Part shown: positions 24,401 to 38,870 of the stretch, piece by piece
Layout: every line of letters begins with the position of its first letter
Position numbering within the stretch: position 1 is the stretch's first letter
Origin: Leptodactylus fallax
Lineage: Eukaryota > Chordata > Amphibia > Anura > Leptodactylidae
Direction: 5' to 3'
Length of the DNA: 64,000 nucleotides
Assembly (NCBI GenBank): GCA_947044405.1
Contig: CAMRHE010001104.1
Span: 124,001-188,000 of the forward strand
The notes under the pieces: model-generated
What the model saw: the letters and a program-made list of their open reading frames with translations, nothing else
What the model was told of the DNA's origin: nothing
Database searches by the model: none
Program-made: the position numbers and the translations under genes

Positions 24401-27400
24401 GGGGGACACATAGAATACAGGGGGGACACATAGAATACAGGGGGGGACACATAGAATACAGGGGGGACACATAGAATACAGGGGGGACACATAGAATACA
24501 GGAGGGGACACATAGAATACAGGGGGGACACATAGAATACAGGGGGGACACATAGAATACAGGAGGACACATAGAATACAGGGGGGACACATAGAATACA
24601 GGGGGGACACATAGAATACAGGGGGGACACATAGAATACAGGGGGGGACACATAGAATACAGGGGGGACACATAGAATACAGGGGGGGCACACAGAATAC
24701 AGGGGGGGACACATAGAATACAGGGGGGACACATAGAATACAGGGGGGACACATAGAATACAGGAGGACACATAGAATACAGGGGGGACACATAGAATAC
24801 AGGGGGGGACACATAGAATACAGGGGGGACACATAGAATACAGGGGGGACACATAGAATACAGGGGGGACACATAGAATACAGGGGGGGACACATAGAAT
24901 ACAGGGGGGAGGACACATAGAATACAGGGGGGACACATAGAATACAGGGGGGACACATAGAATACAGGAGGACACATAGAATACAGGGGGGGACACATAG
25001 AATACAGGGGGGGGACACATAGAATACAGGGGGGACACATAGAATACAGGGGGGGACACATAGAATACAGGGGGGGACACATAGAATACAGGAGGGGACA
25101 CATAGAATACAGGGGGGGACACATAGAATACAGGGGGGACACATAGAATACAGGGGGGACACATAGAATACAGGGGGGACACATAGAATACAGGGGGGAC
25201 ACATAGAATACAGGACACATAGAATACGGGGGGGACACATAGAATACAGGGGGGGGGACACATAGAATACAGGGGGGGACACATAGAATACAGGGGGGGG
25301 ACACATAGAATACAGGGGGGGACACATAGAATACAGGGGGGACACATAGTAGGGGGGACACATAGAATACAGGGGGGGACACATAGAATACAGGGGGGGA
25401 CACATAGAATACAGGGGGGGACACATAGAATACAGGGGGGGACACATAGAATACAGGGGGGACACATAGAATACAGGGGGGGACACATAGAATACAGGGG
25501 GGACACATAGAATACAGGGGGGGACACATAGAATACAGGGGGGGACACATAGAATACAGGGGGGACACATAGAATACAGGGGGGGGACACATAGAATACA
25601 GGGGGGGCACATAGAATACAGGGGGGACACATAGAATACGGGGGGGGACACATAGAATACAGGAGGACACATAGAATACAGGGGGGGACACATAGAATAC
25701 AGGGGGGGACACATAGAATACAGGGGGGGACACATAGAATACAGGGGGGACACATAGAATACAGGGGGGACACATAGAATACAGGGGGGGGACACATAGA
25801 ATACAGGGGGGACACATAGAATACAGGGGGGACACATAGAATACAGGAGGACACATAGAATACAGGGGGGACACATAGAATACGGGGGGGGACACATAGA
25901 ATACAGGGGGGACACATAGAATACAGGAGGAGGACACATAGAATACAGGGGGGACACATAGAATACAGGGGGGGGACACATAGAATACAGGGGGAGGACA
26001 CATAGAATACAGGGGAGGGGCACATAGAATACAGGGGGGACACATAGAATACAGGGGGGACACATAGAATACAGGGGGGGGACACATAGAATACAGGGGG
26101 GGACACATAGAATACAGGGGGGGGACACATAGAATACAGGGGGGGACACATAGAATACAGGGGGGACACATAGAATACAGGGGGGGACACATAGAATACA
26201 GGGGGGACACATAGAATACAGGGGGGGGACATAGAATACAGGAGGACACATAGAATACAGGGGGGACACATAGAATACAGGGAGGACACATAGAATACGG
26301 GGGGGACACATAGAATACAGGGGGGGGACACATAGAATACAGGGGGGACACATAGAATACAGGGGGGACACATAGAATACAGGGGGGACACATAGAATAC
26401 AGGGGGGGACACATAGAATACAGGAGGACACATAGAATACGGGGGGGACACAAGAATACAGGGGGGGACACATAGAATACAGGGGGGACACATAGAATAC
26501 AGGGGGACACATAGAATACAGGGGGGACACATAGAATACAGGAGGACACATAGAATACAGGGGGGGACACATAGAATACAGGGGGGGACACATAGAATAC
26601 AGGGGGGACACATAGAATACAGGGGGACACATAGAATACAGGGGGGGACACATAGAATACAGGGGGGACACATAGAATACAGGGGGGACACATAGAATAC
26701 AGAGGGGGACACATAGAATACAGGAGGGGGACACATAGAATACAGGGGGGACACATAGAATACAGGGGGGACACATAGAATACAGGGGGGACACATAGAA
26801 TACAGGGGGGGGACACATAGAATACAGGGGGGGACACATAGAATACAGGGGGGACACATAGAATACAGGGGGGACACATAGAATACAGGGGGGACACATA
26901 GAATACAGGGGGGGACACATAGAATACAGGGAGGACACATAGAATACAGGAGGACACATAGAATACAGGGGGGGACACATAGAATACAGGGGGGACACAT
27001 AGAATACAGGGGGGGACACATAGAATACAGGGGGGGACACATAGAATACAGGGGAGGACACATAGAATACAGGGGGGGACACATAGAATACAGGGGGGGA
27101 CACATAGAATACAGGGGGGGACACATAGAATACAGGGGGGACACATAGAATACAGGGGGACACATAGAATACAGGGGACACATAGAATACAGGGGGGACA
27201 CATAGAATACAGAGGACACATAGAATACAGGGGGGGACACATAGAATACAGGGGGGACACATAGAATACAGGGGGGACACATAGAATACAGGGGGGACAC
27301 ATAGAATACAGGACACATAGAATACGGGGGGACACATAGAATACAGGGGGGGACACATAGAATACAGGGGGGACACATAGAATACAGGGGGGGACACATA

Positions 27401-30400
27401 GAATACAGGGGGGGCACATAGAATACAGGGGGGACACATAGAATACAGGAGGACACATAGAATACAGGGGGGGACACATAGAATACAGGGGGGACACATA
27501 GAATACAGGGGGGGACACATAGAATACAAGGGGGGGACACATAGAATACAGGGGGGACACATAGAATACAGGGGGGGACACATAGAATACAGGGGGGACA
27601 CATAGAATACAGGGGGGGACACATAGTGGGGGGGGGCACATAGAATACAGGGGGGACACATAGAATACAGGGGGGGACACATAGAATACAGGGGGGGACA
27701 CATAGAATACAGGGGGGACACATAGAATACGGGGGGGGACACATAGAATACAGGAGGACACATAGAATACAGGGGGGACACATAGAATACAGGGGGGGAC
27801 ACATAGAATACAGGGGGGACACATAGAATACAGGGGGGACACATAGAATACAGGGGGGACACATAGAATACAGGGGGGGACACATAGAATACAGGGGGGA
27901 CACATAGAATACAGGGGGGGACACATAGAATACAGGAGGACACATAGAATACAGGGGGGACACATAGAATACGGGGGGGGACACATAGAATACAGGGGGG
28001 ACACATAGAATACAGGAGGGGACACATAGAATACAGGGGGGACACATAGAATACAGGAGGACACATAGAATACAGGGGGGGGACACATAGAATACAGGGG
28101 GGACACATAGAATACAGGGGGGACACATAGAATACAGGGAGGACACATAGAATACAGGGGGGCACAAGAATACAGGACACATAGAATACAGGGGGGGACA
28201 CATAGAATACAGGGGGGGCACATAGAATACAGGGGGGACACATAGAATACAGGGGGGACACATAGAATACAGGGGGGGGACACATAGAATACAGGGGGGG
28301 GACACATAGAATACAGGGGGGGACACATAGAATACAGGGGGGGGACACATAGAATACAGGGGGGACACATAGAATACAGGGGGGGACACATAGAATACAG
28401 GAGGACACATAGAATACAGGGAGGGGGACACATAGAATACAGGGGGGACACATAGAATACAGGGGGGACACATAGAATACAGGGGGACACATAGAATACG
28501 GGGGGGGACACATAGAATACAGGGGGGACACATAGAATACAGGGGGGACACATAGAATACAGGGGGACACATAGAATACAGGGGGGACACATAGAATACA
28601 GGGGGGGACACATAGAATACAGGAGGACACATAGAATACGGGGGGGACACATAGAATACAGGGGGGGACACATAGAATACAGGAGGGACACATAGAATAC
28701 AGGGGGGACACATAGAATACAGGGGGGGACACATAGAATACAGGGGGGACACATAGAATACAGGGGGGACACATAGAATACAGAGGGGGACACATAGAAT
28801 ACAGGGGGGGACACATAGAATACAGGGGGGACACATAGAATACAGGGGGGGACACATAGAATACAGGGGGGACACATAGAATACAGGGGGGGACACATAG
28901 AATACAGGGGGGGACACATAGAATACAGGGGGGACACATAGAATACAGGGGGGACACATAGAATACAGGGGGGACACATAGAATACAGGGGGGGCACAAG
29001 AATACAGGACACATAGAATACAGGAGGACACATAGAATACAGGGGGGGACACATAGAATACAGGGGGGACACATAGAATACAGGGGGGGACACATAGAAT
29101 ACAGGGGGGGGACACATAGAATACAGGGAGGACACATAGAATACAGGGGGGACACATAGAATACAGGGGGGGACACATAGAATACAGGGGGGACACATAG
29201 AATACAGGGGGGGACACATAGAATACAGGGGGGACACATAGAATACAGAGGACACATAGAATACAGGGGGGGACACATAGAATACAGGGGGGACACATAG
29301 AATACAGGAGGGGCACAGAGAATACAGGGGGGACACATAGAATACAGGGGGGACACATAGAATACAGGGGGGACACATAGAATACAGGGGGGACACATAG
29401 AATACAGGGGGGGACACATAGAATACAGGAGGACACATAGAATACAGGGGGGGACATAGAATACAGGGGGGGACACATAGAATACAGGGGGGACACATAG
29501 AATAAAGGGGGACACATAGAATACAGGGGGGGACACATAGAATACAGGGGGGGACACATAGAATACAGGGGGGGACACATAGAATACAGGAGGACACATA
29601 GAATACAGGGGGGCACATAGAATACAGGGGGGACACATAGAATACAGGGGGGGACACATAGAATACAGGGGGAGGACACATAGAATACAGGGGGGGACAC
29701 ATAGAATACAGGGGGGACACATAGAATACAGGGGGGACACATAGAATACAGGGGGGACACATAGAATACAGGGGGGACACATAGAATACAGGAGGGGGAC
29801 ACATAGAATACAGGGGGGACACATAGAATACAGGGGGGGACACATAGAATACAGGGGGGACACATAGAATACAGGGGGGGACACATAGAATACAGGAGGA
29901 CACATAGAATACAGGGGGGGACACATAGAATACAGGGGGGACACATAGAATACAGGGAGGACACATAGAATACAGGAGGGGGACACACAGAATACAGGGG
30001 GGACACATAGAATACAGGGAGGGGCACATAGAATACAGGGGGGGGACACATAGAATACAGGGGGGGACACATAGAATACAGGGGGGACACATAGAATACA
30101 GGGGGGGACACATAGAATACAGGGGGGACACATAGAATACAGGGGGGGACACATAGAATATGGGGGGGACACATAGAATACAGGGGGGACACATAGAATA
30201 CAGGGGGGGACACATAGAATACAGGGGGGACACATAGAATACGGGGGGGACACATAGAATACAGGGGGGACACATAGAATACAGGGGGGGACACATAGAA
30301 TACAGGGAGGACACATAGAATACAGGGGGGACACATAGAATACAGGGGGGCACATAGAATACAGGAGGACACATAGAATACAGGGGGGACACATAGAATA

Positions 30401-33400
30401 CAGGGGGGACACATAGAATACAGGGGGGACACATAGAATACAGGGGGGACACATAGAATACGGGGGGGGCACATAGAATACAGGAGGGGACACATAGAAT
30501 ACAGGGAGGACACATAGAATACAGGAGGGGGACACATAGAATACAGGGGGGACACATAGAATACAGGGAGGGGCACATAGAATACAGGGGGGACACATAG
30601 AATACAGGGAGGACACATAGAATACAGGGGGGGACACATAGAATACAGGGGGGACACATAGAATACAGGAGGACACATAGAATACAGGGGGGACACATAG
30701 AATACAGGGGGGGACACATAGAATACAGGAGGGGGACACATAGAATACAGGAGGACACATAGAATACAGGGGGGACACATAGAATACAGGGGGGCACATA
30801 GAATACAGGGGGGACACATAGAATACAGGGGGGGACACATAGAATACAGGGGGGACACATAGAATACAGGGGGACACATAGAATACAGGGGGGACACATA
30901 GAATACAGGAGGGGACACATAGAATACAGGGGGGACACATAGAATACAGGAGGACACATAGAATACAGGAGGGACACATAGAATACAGGGGGGGCACATA
31001 GAATACAGGGGGGACACATAGAATACAGGGGGGACACATAGAATACAGGGGGGACACATAGAATACAGGAGGACACATAGAATACAGGAGGACACATAGA
31101 ATACAGGGGGGACACATAGAATACAGGGGGGACACATAGAATACAGGGGGGACACATAGAATACAGGGGGGGACACATAGAATACAGGGGGGACACATAG
31201 AATACAGGGGGGACACATAGAATACAGGAGGACACATAGAATACAGGAGGGGGACACATAGAATACAGGGGGGACACATAGAATACAGGGGGGGGACACA
31301 TAGAATACAGGGGGGACACATAGAATACAGGGGGGACACATAGAATACAGGGGGGGACACATAGAATACAGGGGAGGACACATAGAATACAGGAGGGGGA
31401 CACATAGAATACAGGGGGGGACACATAGAATACAGGAGGACACATAGAATACAGGGGGGACACATAGAATACAGGGGGGACACATAGAATACAGGGGGGA
31501 CACATAGAATACAGGGAGGGCACATAGAATACAGGGGGGACACATAGAATACAGGGGGGACACATAGAATACAGGGGGGACACATAGAATACAGGGGGGA
31601 CACATAGAATACAGGGGGGGACACATAGAATACAGGGGGGACACATAGAATACAGGGGGGACACATAGAATACAGGGGGAGGACACATAGAATACAGAGG
31701 ACACATAGAATACAGGGGGGACACATAGAATACAGGGGGGACACATAGAATACAGGAGGACACATAGAATACAGGGGGGACACATAGAATACAGGGGGGA
31801 CACATAGAATACAGGGGGGGACACATAGAATACAGGGGGGACACATAGAATACAGGGGGGACACATAGAATACAGGGGGGGACACATAGAATACAGGAGG
31901 ACACATAGAATACAGGGGGGACACATAGAATACAGGGGGGACACATAGAATACAGGAGGACACATAGAATACAGGGGGGGACACATAGAATACAGGGGGG
32001 ACACATAGAATACAGGGGGGACACATAGAATACAGGGGGGACACATAGAATACAGGGGGGACACATAGAATACAGGGGGGACACATAGAATACAGGGGGG
32101 ACACAGAATACAGGGGGGACACATAGAATACAGGAGGGGACACATAGAATACAGGGGGGGGACACATAGAATACAGGGGGGGGACACATAGAATACAGGG
32201 GGGGACACATAGAATACAGGAGGACACATAGAATACAGGGAGGGGCACATAGAATACAGGGGGGACACAGAATACAGGGAGGGCACACAGAATACAGGGG
32301 GGGACACATAGAATACAGGGGGACACATAGAATACAGGAGGACACATAGAATACAGGGGGGACACATAGAATACAGGGGGGGACACATAGAATACAGGGG
32401 GGACACATAGAATACAGGGGGGACACATAGAATACAGGGGGGACACATAGAATACAGGGGGGACACATAGAATACAGGGGGGACACATAGAATACAGGGG
32501 GGACACATAGAATACAGGGAGGGCACACAGAATACAGGGGGACACATAGAATACAGGGGGGACACATAGAATACAGGGGGGACACATAGAATACAGGAGG
32601 GGCACATAGAATACAGGGGGGACACATAGAATACAGGAGGGACACATAGAATACAGGAGGGGACACATAGAATACAGGGGGGACACATAGAATACAGGGA
32701 GGGACACATAGAATACAGGAGGGGCACATAGAATACAGGGGGGACACATAGAATACAGGGGGGACACATAGAATACAGGAGGACACATAGAATACAGGGG
32801 GGACACATAGAATACAGGAGGGGACACATAGAATACAGGGGGGACACATAGAATACAGGGAGGGACACATAGAATACAGGGGGGACACATAGAATACAGG
32901 GAGGGCACACAGAATACAGGGGGGACACATAGAATACAGGGGGGACACATAGAATACAGGAGGGACACATAGAATACAGGGAGGGCACATAGAATACAGG
33001 GGGGACACATAGAATACAGAGGGGGACACAGAATACAGGGGGGACACATAGAATACAGGGGGGACACATAGAATACAGGGAGGGCACATAGAATACAGGG
33101 GGGGACACATAGAATACAGGGGGGGGACACATAGAATACAGGGGGGACACATAGAATACAGGGAGGGCACATAGAATACAGGGGGGGACACATAGAATAC
33201 AGGGGGGACACATAGAATACAGAGGGCGACACAGAATACAGGGGGGACACATAGAATACAGGGGGGACACATAGAATACAGGGAGGGCACATAGAATACA
33301 GGGGGGACTCATAGAATACAGGGGGGACCATAGAATACAGGAGGACACATAGAATACAGGGGGGGACACATAGAATACAGGGGGACACATAGAATACAGG

Positions 33401-36400
33401 GGGGACTCATAGAATACAGGGGGGACACATAGAATACAGGAGGACACATAGAATACAGGGGGGACACATAGAATACAGGAGGACACATAGAATACAGGGG
33501 GGACACATAGAATACAGGAGGACACATAGAATACAGGGGGGGACACATAGAATACAGGGGGGACACATAGAATACAGGGGGAGGACACATAGAATACAGG
33601 GGGGGACACATAGAATACAGGGGGGGGACACATAGAATACAGGGGGGACACATAGAATACAGGGGGACACATGGAATACAGGGGGGACACATAGAATACA
33701 GGGGGGACACATAGAATACAGGGGGGACACATAGAATACAGGGGGAGAGGACACATAGAATACAGGGGGGACACATAGAATACAGGGGGGACACATAGAA
33801 TACAGGGGGGACACATAGAATACAGGGGGGGACACATAGAATACAGGGGGGACACATAGAATACAGGGGGGAGGACACATAGAATACAGGGGGGGACACA
33901 TAGAATACAGGGGGGACACATAGAATACAGGGGGGGACACATAGAATACAGGAGGACACATAGAATACAGGGGGAGGACACATAGAATACAGGAGGGACA
34001 CATAGAATACAGGGGGGACACATAGAATACAGGAGGGGGACACATAGAATACAGGGGGGGCACATAGAATACAGGGGGGACACATAGAATACAGGGGGGA
34101 CACATAGAATACAGGAGGACACATAGAATACAGGGAGGGACACATAGAATACAGGGGGGACACATAGAATACAGGGGGGACACATAGAATACAGGGGGGA
34201 CACATAGAATACAGGGGGGACACATAGAATACAGGGAGGGCACACAGAATACAGGGGGGGACACATAGAATACAGGGGGGACACATAGAATACAGGGGAG
34301 GACACATAGAATACAGGGGGGACACATAGAATACAGGGTGGGACACAGAATACGAGGGGGGACACATAGAATACAGGAGGGGACACATAGAATACAGGGG
34401 GGGGGGACACATAGAATACAGGGGGGACACATAGAATACAGGAGGACACATAGAATACAGGGGGGACACATAGAATACAGGGGGGGACACATAGAATACA
34501 GGGAGGGACACATAGAATACAGGGAGGGCACACAGAATACAGGGGGGACACATAGAATACAGGGAGGACACATAGAATACAGGGAGGACACATAGAATAC
34601 AGGAGGACACATAGAATACAGGGGGGGACACATAGAATACAGGGGGGGACACATAGAATACAGGGGGGACACATAGAATACAGGGGGGACACATAGAATA
34701 CAGGGGGGGACACATAGAATACAGGGGGGACACATAGAATACAGGGGGGACACATAGAATACAGGGGGGACACATAGAATACAGGGAGGGCACACAGAAT
34801 ACAGGGGGGGACACATAGAATACAGGGGGGACACATAGAATACAGGGGGGACACATAGAATACAGGAGGGGCACATAGAATACAGGGGGGGACACATAGA
34901 ATACAGGAGGGACACATAGAATACAGGAGGGGACACATAGAATACAGGGGGGACACATAGAATACAGGGAGGGACACATAGAATACAGGAGGGGCACATA
35001 GAATACAGGGGGGGACACATAGAATACAGGGGGGACACATAGAATACAGGGAGGGCACACAGAATACAGGGGGGGACACATAGAATACAGGGGGGGACAC
35101 ATAGAATACAGGAGGGACACATAGAATACAGGGAGGGCACATAGAATACAGGGGGGGACACATAGAATACAGAGGGCGACACAGAATACAGGGGGGGACA
35201 CATAGAATACAGGGGGGACACATAGAATACAGGGGGGACACATAGAATACAGGGGGGGACACATAGAATACAGGGGGGGACACATAGAATACGGGGGGAG
35301 GACACATAGAATACAGGAGGGGGACACATAGAATACAGGGGGGGACACATAGAATACAGGGGGGACACATAGAATACAGGGAGGGCACATAGAATACAGG
35401 GGGGGGACACATAGAATACAGAGGGCGACACAGAATACAGGGGGGGACACATAGAATACAGGGGGGACACATAGAATACAGGGAGGGCACATAGAATACA
35501 GGGGGGGACACATAGAATACAGGGGGCACACATAGAATACAGGGGGGACACATAGAATACAGGGGGAGGACACATAGAATACAGGGGGGGGACACATAGA
35601 ATACAGGAGGACACATAGAATACAGGGGGGACACATAGAATACAGGGAGGGCACATAGAATACAGGGGGGGACACATAGAATACAGGGGGGACACATAGA
35701 ATACAGGGGGGACACATAGAATACAGGGGGAGGACACATAGAATACAGGGGGGGACACATAGAATACAGGGGGGGACACATAGAATACAGGGAGGGCACA
35801 TAGAATACAGGGGGGGACACATAGAATACAGGGGGGACACATAGAATACAGGGGGGACACATAGAATACAGGGGGAGGACACATAGAATACAGGGGGGGG
35901 ACACATAGAATACAGGAGGACACATAGAATACAGGGGGGACACATAGAATACAGGAGGACACATAGAATACAGGGGGGGACACATAGAATACAGGAGGAC
36001 ACATAGAATACAGGGGGGACACATAGAATACAGGGGGGACACATAGAATACAGGGGGGACACATAGAATACAGGGGGGACACATAGAATACAGGGGGAGG
36101 ACACATAGAATACAGGAGGACACATAGAATACAGGGGGGACACATAGAATACAGGGGGGACACATAGAATACAGGGGGGACACATAGAATACAGGAGGAC
36201 ACATAGAATACAGGGGGGACACATAGAATACAGGGGGGGACACATAGAATACAGGGGGGACACATAGAATACAGGGGGGACACATAGAATACAGGGGGAG
36301 GACACATAGAATACAGGAGGACACATAGAATACAGGGGGGACACATAGAATACAGGGGGGACACATAGAATACAGGGGGGGGACATAGAATACAGGGGGG

Positions 36401-36458
36401 ACACATAGAATACAGAGGACACATAGAATACAGGGGGGGCACATAGTATACAGGGGAC
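12435..36458. repeat. G-rich 20-bp minisatellite, main segment
   Basis: About 24 kb, roughly 1,180 units of the same GGGGGGACACATAGAATACA repeat as 880-6193. G-runs of 5 to 9 are separated by a constant 14-base core. Rare broken units serve as landmarks: CACTAGAAGGGG near 14760, TAGGCCCGGGG near 19501, ATAGTAGGGGGG near 25347, ATAGTGGGGGGGGG near 27627, GGACTCATAG near 33306 and 33406. From about 32200 to 35500 subtypes with GGGAGGGCAC and AGAGGGCGACACAG recur, showing local higher-order amplification. All three minus-strand frames are open over kilobases because the unit contains no stop codon, the longest spanning nearly the whole segment. No start context, unique domain or splice structure supports a gene. 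The G-rich strand is the plus strand throughout. Confidence 0.97.
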
Positions 36459-36731
36459 ATAACTTATCTCCTCATGTGTCACAGTTTGTTCATTAATTAG
36501 TTAACAACTTAAATTAGTGCTAGTTATGAAGCTTCTCTATATAATTAGCTGCAGATTATGGGGGAGGCTTTTCCTAATGCAATGTCCATTTTAGCCAAAG
36601 TGCACTGAGACAGGCAAAGTATGGAAGAACAAGCAGGTAACCTTATACCCAAAATTACGAGCTTTATCACATGGTATCATAGAGCCGCACGGTCACTGAC
36701 TATCTTAGCAATGGTCTTCAGAAAGAACTGC
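36459..36731. other. Short single-copy spacer between arrays
   Basis: About 270 bp of AT-richer non-repetitive sequence from the last 20-bp unit to the first 43-bp unit. No coding frame, RNA gene or mobile-element terminus is recognised. It ends in GAAAGAACTGCC just before the CTCCATCTC repeat. Confidence 0.6.
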
Positions 36732-37271
36732 CCTCCATCTCTACCGCCAGTGTACACTATACATATCAGTCCTCTCTCCTCCATCTCTACCGCCAGTGTA
36801 CACTATACATATCAGTCCTCTCCTCCATCTCTACCGCCAGTGTACACTATACATATCAGTCCTCTCCTCCATCTCTACCGCCAGTGTACACTATACATAT
36901 CAGTCCTCTCCTCCATCTCTACCGCCAGTGTACACTATACATATCAGTCCTCTCTCCTCCATCTCTACCGCCAGTGTACACTATACATATCAGTCTTCTC
37001 CTCCATCTCTACCGCCAGTGTACGCTATACATATCAGTCCTCTCCTCCATCTCTACCACCAGTGTACATTATACATATCAGTCCTCTCCTCCATCTCTAC
37101 CGCCAGTGTACACTATACATATCAGTCCTCTCCTCCATCTCTACCGCCAGTGTACACTATACATATCAGTCCTCTCCTCCATCTCTACCGCCAGTGTACA
37201 CTATACATATCAGTCCTCTCCTCCATCTCTACCACCAGTGTATACTATACATATCAGTCCTCTCCTCCATC
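36732..37271. repeat. 43/45-bp minisatellite, short copy (about 12 units)
   Basis: The unit is CTCCATCTCTACCGCCAGTG + TACACTATACATATCAGTCC + TCT. A 45-bp form has an extra TC (CTCTCTCC). The array runs directly into L2 sequence at TCTTTCAG (37272). Open plus-strand frames here are products of a stop-free unit. Confidence 0.95.
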
Positions 37272-38510
37272 TCTTTCAGTAACTTTTTGTCTTCCTGCAC
37301 ACATAGAAATCCTACAAACCTCCTCAATATTCACTGTGCTCCCTCTCCTTATCTTTCTCCTGTCCCTTAAATCACCTGCTCAGTCTGTAACAAACTAGAA
37401 TATATTAATGACTTATTCCTCAGTAAATCTCTCATCCTGCTCACCCTTACTGACCCCTGGATCCAGCAGTCTGATACGGCCTCCCCTGCTGCTCTGTCTC
37501 ATGGTGGCCTACAATTCTCACACACTTCTAGGTCTGACAACAGGCAGGGTGGAGGGGTAGGGTTACTTCTGGAACCGCAGTGCACTTTTCAGGCCATCCC
37601 ACCGGTACCCTAACTCACATTCCCCTCATTTGAGATCCATGTCATCAGATTTTTCCACCCACTCTCCTTATATGTAGCTGTGATCTACCGTCCCCCCCGG
37701 CTCACCCTATCAAATTCTGGATCACTTCGCTTCTTGGCTTCCCCTATTTTTATCCAGTGAAATTCCTCCCCTCATCATGGGTGACTTTAACATCCCCACT
37801 GACACCCCTGCCTCCCCAGCTGCCTCACAGTTTCTCTCAATAACCACTTCTTTTGGGTTTTCACAACTTTCCTCTACCGTCACACATGTAGATGGCAACA
37901 CCATTGATCCCCCTCACCTACCGCACCACTAATCCTCCTCAACTACCGCACCACTGATCCCCTTCACCTACTGCACCACTGATCCCCTCACCCACCACAC
38001 CATTGATCCCCTCACCTACCAAACTTAATTCTGTTCTTATTCTCATCATTTGAACCTGTTACAGAAGAGGAAGTCTCTCAGCTACTTTCTTCTTCTCGCC
38101 CTACGACCTGCAGTAGTGTCTAGTCTCTGTCGCCTGCTGTCACGACTTACTTTACTAAAATATTTAACCTCTCTCTCTCTTCTGGAATTTTCACTCTTCT
38201 TTCAAACATGCTGTCATAATCCCTCTACTGAAGAAATCCTCCTGACCCGTCCTGTGCTGCTAACTATCGACATGTCTCTAACCTCCCTTTCATCTCCAAA
38301 ATCTTGGAACGCTTGGTCTATTCTTGTTTAATCCGCTATCTTTCTGCTAACTCTTCTTGACCCCTTACAATCTGGCTTCCGCACTCTGCACTCTACTGAA
38401 ACAGCCCTCACAAAAGTCTCCAATGATCTCCTGACGGCTAAATCCAAAGGTGACTTATCTCTTCTTATTCTTCTAGATCTCTCAGCAGCATTTGACACTG
38501 TTGACCATCA
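37272..38510 (+). pseudogene. L2-type LINE ORF2 fragment, copy A
   Basis: This is nearly identical to copy B at 42953-44169 (offset 5,681 bp). It encodes broken pieces of a non-LTR retrotransposon protein: SHGGLQFSHTSRSDNRQGGG and GVGLLLEPQ, YVAVIYRP, then LIMGDFNIPTDTPASPAAS (endonuclease core), and later [18 protein letters not shown] and [13 protein letters not shown] (RT motifs). It lacks the GDISPNPG N-terminus because the 43-bp array joins at TTTCAG. Damage includes in-frame TAA stops, one extra C in the run at 37692 (7 C versus 6 in copy B) that shifts the frame at YRPPG, and loss of the distal endonuclease, replaced by a short tandem repeat at 37897-38030. It ends where the 38-bp array starts. 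The L2/CR1 assignment rests on motif recognition. Confidence 0.85.
37897..38030. repeat. Degenerate short tandem repeat inside L2 copy A
   Basis: Imperfect units of about 24 bp built on CACCACTGATCCCCTCACCTAC. Copy A has one more unit than the corresponding place in copy B (43579-43680). It fills the site where the end of the endonuclease domain should be. Confidence 0.75.
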
Positions 38511-38870
38511 ACTCCTCCTCACTATGCTCCGCTCTGTCGGCCTCACAGACTCCACCTCACTATGCTCCGCTCTGTCGGCCTCACGGACTCCTCCTCACTA
38601 TGCACCGCTCTGTCAGCCTCACGGACGCCTCCTCACTATGCTCCGCTCTGTCGGCCTCACGGACTCCTCCTCACTATGCTCCGCTCTGTCAGCCTCACGG
38701 ACGCCTCCTCACTATGCTCCGCTCTGTCGGCCTCACGGACTCCTCCTCACTATGCTCCGCTCTGTCAGCCTCACGGACGCCTCCTCACTATGCTCCGCTC
38801 TGTCGGCCTCACGGACTCCTCCTCACTATGCTCCGCTCTGTCGGCCTCACGGACGCCTCCTCCTCACGGA
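38511..38870. repeat. 38-bp minisatellite grown from L2 RT sequence, block 1
   Basis: About 9-10 units of CTCCTCACTATGCTCCGCTC followed by TGTCGGCCTCACGGACTC. The first unit is the L2 coding sequence for [13 protein letters not shown] directly after DTVDHQ. Since 38 is not divisible by 3, frames rotate through three peptides. The last unit fuses to the 43-bp array at CTCC. Confidence 0.93.

Noticed and set aside
12355..36444. A minus-strand open frame of about 8,000 codons (YSMCPP/CILCVPP/VFYVSPP repeats), with similar long frames in the other two minus frames
   Set aside because: The 20-bp unit has no TAA, TAG or TGA on the minus strand in any frame, so all three frames are open at once. 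Indels of one base in the G-run move freely between frames, which a coding sequence would not tolerate.
880..36458. Telomeric or interstitial telomere repeat
   Set aside because: The unit is GGGGGGACACATAGAATACA; no TTAGGG tracts were seen.
37722..37904. Minus-strand 60-codon frame found identically at 43402-43584
   Set aside because: Identical only because L2 is duplicated; it is antisense to the L2 endonuclease codons.
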